From positions 23,197,501 through 23,261,500 of the forward strand of contig NC_135118.1 in NCBI RefSeq assembly GCF_050908995.1: a stretch of DNA of 64,000 nt, written 5' to 3'. Of the stretch, positions 58,753 through 64,000 are shown piece by piece. Source of the stretch: Andrena cerasifolii (Eukaryota > Arthropoda > Insecta > Hymenoptera > Andrenidae). Under the pieces are notes generated by a model. That model was not told where the DNA came from. It was given only the letters and a program-made list of their open reading frames with translations, and did no database searches. Within the stretch, counting starts at the first letter, position 1; every line of letters begins with the position of its first letter. The translations under genes and the position numbers were made by a program.

Positions 58753-60334
58753 GCATACCCCACTTTTGACTAAGATTCTATTGCTATTGCCAACTTCACG
58801 TGTCAGTCTGACCAATCTGCATAACATCATTACCAACCTCCATGTTCCTCCAATGCTCCCAATACCGCAATCAATCGAAATTAAACTTCCAAGTACACCA
58901 CTCCTTTTTCTCCCCCGTAGCCTGCTGTACCACTTCATTCTCACGTTGCGCTCCAGCGCACCGCCTCAGACCCAGTTGCTCACGTCCCACCCCATTACGC
59001 GCTTAATCCCTTCAAACAAGTCTCGACTTACCACTGCTCCGAAAGCGTCGGAAACCTGTTAGGCCGTTCCCTTGCCCCCGTGTCCTCGAAACCGCGTCGC
59101 CGTCGTCGGCCGCGGCGATTTTAAAATTGCTCGCGACGCGTCGCGTCGGCGAAACGTCTCGCGGGCCGTTGCGAAACCGCAACATTTTCGCGAAGCTCGG
59201 CTATCCGCCGCTTCGTTCCCCTTATCCGCCGCGATCGTTGTAGGTACCTACGCGCAGGAAATACCTCTCCGCGAGAGATAACGGCCGGCTCCAGCGCTGG
59301 CTGCGCTGTTCTAAACCTGTTCCACTACGCCTATTTAAAGGCCGGCTCGCGGATACGCGCGCGATCGCGTGAACGTAATATCTCTTCGCCACGGAATGAC
59401 TGACGGCCGGCGATAACGGGGCCCCACGTATCACACGAATTTGCTCCCCGCTGATACATCGGCGAGATACGGGATAATTCGTCCCGGATTGAATAATCCG
59501 CCAATTCTCTCCTTCCCGGCCACCCCACCTCTTCGTCTCTCCCTCCATCTCCTTCTCCTCCTCCCCCCACCCGCCTCCGGCCCCCGCACATTTTATCTTT
59601 GCACGTTCGAGCGGTACACCGAGCCGATCGCATGGAATTAATTAGGTAACCACCTGTTTTCGATAGTGTCGATGCATAAATCGTCCGTGGAAAGTCCGTT
59701 CGTTCACGCGAGGGACGACGGGTATGCGAGATCCGCGAGGCCCGATAACCGCCGACTCGCGCCGGCGCAGGGGTGTTTCTTCGGGTTCACTGTAAATTAC
59801 CTAACGGGGATCGGTGCTTTCGGTGGAATTATTCGGAGCAAGTATGTGGACCATAGCTCTGTGAAAGGGCAAGGTTAAGTTTGATGGTAGCTTGAGCTGA
59901 ATGAGCATGCCAGGATTGGTTTAGAATTCAGATGTTTAGGAAGCTTCTGTTAATTGAAATTGAATTATGGTTGTTACTGTGTTATGATGCTGGTAAAATA
60001 AACTATAATGATGCCTAACTACTCTTAGCTACACCGAATACTCCGAAACGCAACATTATTAATTTTAGGATTATTTATTAGATGGCTGTTCTTAAAGATG
60101 TATACCGATTTTATAATTTAGGTGCCTAAGGCAAGTTGTATGCGAATAATTGCGGCCCTCTATTCCTCGTCAACTCTTAAGCGTTCAATATTTCAACACC
60201 ATTGGTAGTTCGCGTTGGAAGAACGTTTTATGATTATCGTCTCAGCAACAGAAGCATGGGTAACCTGATATTTCTTCTTTAACATGCGTGGTGTCACATG
60301 CTTTTAATGCACAAACATGAATATATATTATATA
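58753..60334. other. Noncoding stretch, CpG-dense at 59060-59780
   Basis: A strongly CpG-rich block is followed by AT-rich DNA. Open frames of 100-136 codons overlap on both strands without domains. Possible regulatory DNA, no specific site. Confidence 0.5.
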
Positions 60335-60870
60335 CAGACTGCGGATGTTTATCCACGTAACGTATGTAAAAAGCATATGCAAATATGCACGTGAACTATG
60401 GCACGTGCATTTTTATCGAATTTTTTAAGGGTAGACCGATAGTTGCCAATTTCTTTATTGTGGCTGGAATAATTTGTACATGTGCAAATTTTGAGCAACT
60501 AGTGTCTGCTGGAAAACATTCTGAGCAGTTACAATTACAGCGACATTATTTCCATTGAAATATTTACAGAAATAAAATAAAGAGTGAAAATTAATAAATT
60601 TTACTATTTTCGGGTGTTAAGAGAATAAATGGCCAAACCTCTTTAATTTTATCGAATTTGTTTGGAGATTGCAATGAACGAGTAATTAGTATCTACTAAT
60701 GATGACACGTTACGGCTCCATAATTCATCTATGATCGGAACCAAATACAGTGAGGTACATATAAAAGACATATGTAACATACGTTCATATGCCTTTTAAT
60801 GAAGCAAATACAATATGCAAAATAACTTTTGCATATCAATATATGCATTTGCATAAACATCCGCAGTCTA
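60335..60870. mobile_element. MITE-like element, about 536 bp
   Basis: CAGACTGCGGATGTTTAT (60335-60352) on the left matches the inverse of ATAAACATCCGCAGTCTA (60853-60870), one mismatch at the outermost base. Further in, GCATATGCAAATATGCA on the left and TGCATATCAATATATGCA on the right are similar AT-rich palindromic words. Flanks are AT-rich on both sides, so a target duplication cannot be decided. No transposase frame. Confidence 0.65.
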
Positions 60871-62658
60871 ATATTACATATATATATATATATTACATTT
60901 ATCAACCTGTTTTCCAATTTTTATTGAATAGTGCACATGAATGCAAGTCTTGAAACCCGAGTACAACATACTTGCGAGTAACTAATTAAGTATATTTATT
61001 GAGTTGCTCCGACAAATTGTGCGAAACGCGAAGTTGGAAATTCACGCAACAAAATACCGTTACTATGTTATCTACAAAACATCAATTATGGTGTCCCTCG
61101 GAAAATGTTGCTGCGTGGCCTACCAACCGTGACCAAAGTTTAATTAGCATCGCGGAAGCATGTCTGACGTGACTAAATAAAATTCTTGTAGTCCCAGATG
61201 AGGGATAGCACAGGTTTAGATGGTGCAGTGATCGTACATATCCAAATAGTTACGTGCTATTTATTCCGGGAAACTGTTTGCTTCTGTCTCACCGATCCTG
61301 ACTCCTTGTCAGGCACTAAAAAGGTTTTCAGTTAATGTTTAAACGAAAGAAACGTAAGAAAACTAAAAAAAATAATTCACTTGATACTTAAACGAAAACT
61401 TGGTATAATGCATAATTTATTAATATCGTCGGATCCTTTAATTTCGATTTTGAGTTCCCAATGGCCAACTCCGTCTGTTCCACTTGAAAAAGACGCAAAA
61501 TATCTTTTGTCTAATTATAAAGAAGATGTAGAATATATGGAAGAAGACTAACTAAATGAAAAAAACTGGTTAATAAACTCGTTGTTTCGGAACCAAGAGT
61601 TCGGAATTTTTTTTTTAATCCCTAAAGAAAATTTTGGAAAACTACTGTTTGACATTTTAGCAAATTTAATCCCCGACAAAACGAGCAGAAAAAGATAAAA
61701 ATCGGTTGAGCCTACCTCAAGGTAACGCAAAGATAGTTCCGGGTTGATATAGAAATAGTTAGGAGATAGAGAGGTATATACATATACTTCTCTAAATCTT
61801 TTTAAACACTTCAATCTTAACATCAAATTACTATTGCATTCACTAAACAGTTCTCCTTGACCTGCTTCGCCTGAAATCCCAGCAACCCAATCGTTCCTCT
61901 CCTTTTCTCCCCACAATTCGTAAAACTACCCCACATGTTCCGCACCGCGCCTCCTGCATCGCTGGCCGCTGCATTTTACGCGGCACGTCTTCACGCGTGT
62001 GCCGCGCCAAAAGTTAGCCGTATAAATATTAATGAGTGATTGATCGATGCTGTTAGTCACGCAAAGTCGCGCGAATGGCGAGTTTACTTTGTATAGAATG
62101 TATCGAACTCGCAATTACCCTATCACACCCGCGTCAGCTGTCCAACGAAGTCTTATCCTTTCTTCGAGGGTGCACGTTGCCGCGCAATTACGTTCGTTTT
62201 TTCTGCGCCGCGAATAAATCAATCAGGGGACCGCGGCCAATTACCCTCGAAGGATGTGGCGCCGTTTCCTTCGGTTTTCGGGGGACGTTGCAGCCCGCTG
62301 ACATTGAGAAACCGTCCCGGCGACGCGACGCTGCATTGTGCCGCTACGCTCCGAAAGCAATTACGTCTTATCGTGCGACGGATCAACGTTTCGACGGGGC
62401 TGACACGGACAACGCCGCGTTTTGTCGGTATTTGTCGGCCCGTGTAATCGCGCACGCCTACAAATTAAAGTCGGGCAACGCTGAACACGGCCGATCGAAG
62501 CGCGGATATCTGCTCGCAGCGCGGGTTGCAACGACAATGTTAACCCTAGCCGAACGAAACCAGCGGATAGGTTAGTGGCAGCTGGAGCAGAAGGGCATGG
62601 GGACACATGTCTGGCAACGGTCGACACGGTGGCCATTTTTTTATAAATTTTTACGAGA
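60871..62658. other. Noncoding stretch, nothing recognised
   Basis: A TA tract lies at 60878-60892. AT-rich to about 61900, then CpG-rich. The 166-codon frame at 62075-62575 faces open frames on the other strand and has no recognised domain. Confidence 0.5.
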
Positions 62659-62686
62659 TACAGTGGGCCGGTAAAAGTTTGTACCT
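62659..62686. mobile_element. Solitary Tc1-like end
   Basis: TA followed by CAGTGGGCCGGTAAAAGTTT resembles the end of the Tc1-like element at 58127 (TA, CAGTGGCTCGCATTAAAATT). No inverted partner was found before the window end, so it is either truncated or the partner has decayed. Confidence 0.4.
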
Positions 62687-62734
62687 GAATGTGGCTGCTG
62701 CTTTTGGACTTACAAGAGACCAATTGACTCTGAG

Positions 62735-63398
62735 AGCGAAAACGGACTAACCCACTTAAAAAATAATAATTTATCCTATTTTATATGATTAGTACAGCCT
62801 ATTGGAATACTTTATGGATGTACGTCCGAAAGGGACCGGTGGACGATCGAGATGAAAGTTGGTGGGTATTACGAGGGGTGTGGAAAACCCCAAATATAAA
62901 ATTTTAACTTCGGCAATTAATTCGTTCAACAGATACAGGGGTAATTGCGCATAAATGGGTACACCTTATCGATTCTTTTTAATCACTTTACCACGGCCCC
63001 TCCTCTTAACGATATTTCTGTTGATTTATACCGACACAATGCATTCCACTTTCCAAATTGTCCCGGGTATTAGTATTGGTTGGGGCTATGCTGAGTTTGG
63101 CGATGCTAAAAATGAGACTGAGGCTACAAAATTTCAAAATTAAAAAATTGTGGGACCGGAGGGTTCCCGGGTAGGGGGGCCTGCACCAACGTCCAAAAAA
63201 ATGAACAATACTTTTTTTATTAATATTTCGGAAACTAATAAATACCCGAAGCTACAATTTTAGATTTAGATTCCACACCTCCTCTCCATCCCTCCCCCTA
63301 AACCTCATCTCGATCGGCCATCGGTCCCTTTCAGAGTAATATCCTACATTATTGCTACTAACTCAATTTCGCAAAAAAATGTGGGTTAGTTCGTTTTT
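62735..63398. mobile_element. Diverged inverted-repeat element, about 664 bp
   Basis: GCGAAAACGGACTAACCCAC (left) pairs with the inverse of GTGGGTTAGTTCGTTTTTTA (right). Further in, GAAAGGGACCGGTGGACGAT (62828) pairs with the inverse of 63305-63332 at 26 of 28 positions, then GGTGTGGAA and CTTCGG blocks follow in order. The arms span about 200 bp and are separated by unpaired sequence. An old MITE-type copy. Its relation to the Tc1-like end at 62659 is unclear. Confidence 0.6.
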
Positions 63399-63668
63399 TA
63401 ATACAGTTGAGTAATTACAGTTTGCAATAAAGTTGATGTTATCTAAGCTGCAAATTAGTTGCAGGCTATGCAGATCTAAAGCTGTGAAGTGGAGTAGACC
63501 GAGTTCTGCTGTTACTAATAACAGGCTGAAGTCTAAGTAGTTCTATACCAATTTGCGTTTTTGAATGGAAGTGTGGTGATGAGTAAGTTATTTCGCATGG
63601 ACTTGCTAGAGGACTCTCATCAAGCGTATTAGCAGAAAGTTATCCAACACAGATACAGTAGCGGAAAC

Positions 63669-63842
63669 ATTTTATTGCATCACTCTGAAAATATAGCAGA
63701 GTACAATTTTCGTAGCGATATAATTGATAAAATTATTTTCGCCACGATAGTGAGCCACGCATTTTTGCAATAAAATTTTCCTAGTACTACTAATAATAAA
63801 GGTATCAGCGATGACGTGTTTATTCGAGTGATGCAATAGATA
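63669..63842. mobile_element. MITE-like element, 174 bp, TIR TATTGCATCACTC
   Basis: The left end, TTTTATTGCATCACTCT (63670-63686), and the right end, CGAGTGATGCAATAGAT (63825-63841), are inverted repeats with 13 matching core bases. The body matches 34681-34864 in reverse. There is no coding capacity. Target duplication not resolved. Confidence 0.6.
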
Positions 63843-64000
63843 TTTCCAGCTCCGTATCCCGTGATACATTTGTCCCCAATTCAACAAGTCAAAACAGAAT
63901 CACAAAGAGTCACAGTTTCCTGACAGTCATCGAGCAGGTGCATAATTCTACGCGCGTATCGAGGACAGAGCGGGTCCAGCGAGCATCTCGAAACGTTCGG
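63843..64000. other. Noncoding end of window
   Basis: Short unique stretch, nothing recognised. Confidence 0.5.

Overview
The window reads as noncoding DNA from an animal nuclear genome, most likely an insect and probably a hymenopteran (bee, ant or wasp). That assignment is inference. It rests on three things: no coding sequence can be supported on either strand; AT-rich stretches alternate sharply with CpG-dense stretches in which CpG is not depleted, as is usual in Hymenoptera; and many short inverted-repeat transposons and AT, GA and GC microsatellites are present. The longest open frames are about 200 codons, with no recognisable domain and mostly in GC-rich or repeat DNA. I see no tRNA, rRNA or CRISPR array.

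Layout. 1-2330: a possible decayed Tc1-like repeat, then a CpG-rich promoter-like block with a CRE palindrome and a YY1-like motif, then a degenerate tandem array. 6196-8854: a 1.05 kb terminal-inverted-repeat (TIR) element, small palindromes around it, and a 420 bp foldback with three internal 64/63 bp units. 8855-20185: a long stretch without genes, holding homopolymers, a Z-DNA-prone tract and a GA microsatellite. 20186-21510: two adjacent TIR elements. 22000-29500: mostly CpG-rich and GA/CT-skewed DNA with one weak exon candidate. 29560-33366: a hAT-type MITE with a perfect 8 bp target duplication, a truncated retroposon with its own 8 bp duplication, and an AT-rich foldback. 37994-39890: a recent 111 bp tandem duplication and a piggyBac-type MITE. 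44543-44837: a long, nearly perfect hairpin. 50569-54988: a cluster of MITE-like and foldback repeats, a G-quadruplex motif and a CG dinucleotide tract. 56830-58752: a retroposon tail, then three elements nested one inside another. 60335-63842: three further inverted-repeat elements and a solitary Tc1-like end.

There are no genes here that work together. What the window offers is its mobile-element content. Three elements (6419, 20186, 57703) share one terminal layout: a start close to TAAGGTAAAT, followed by paired units of about 18 bp whose core word differs between elements. Two MITEs (39611, 57875) keep the asymmetric end spacing known from piggyBac. No new gene system was found, and the CpG-rich unique blocks are at most candidate regulatory DNA.
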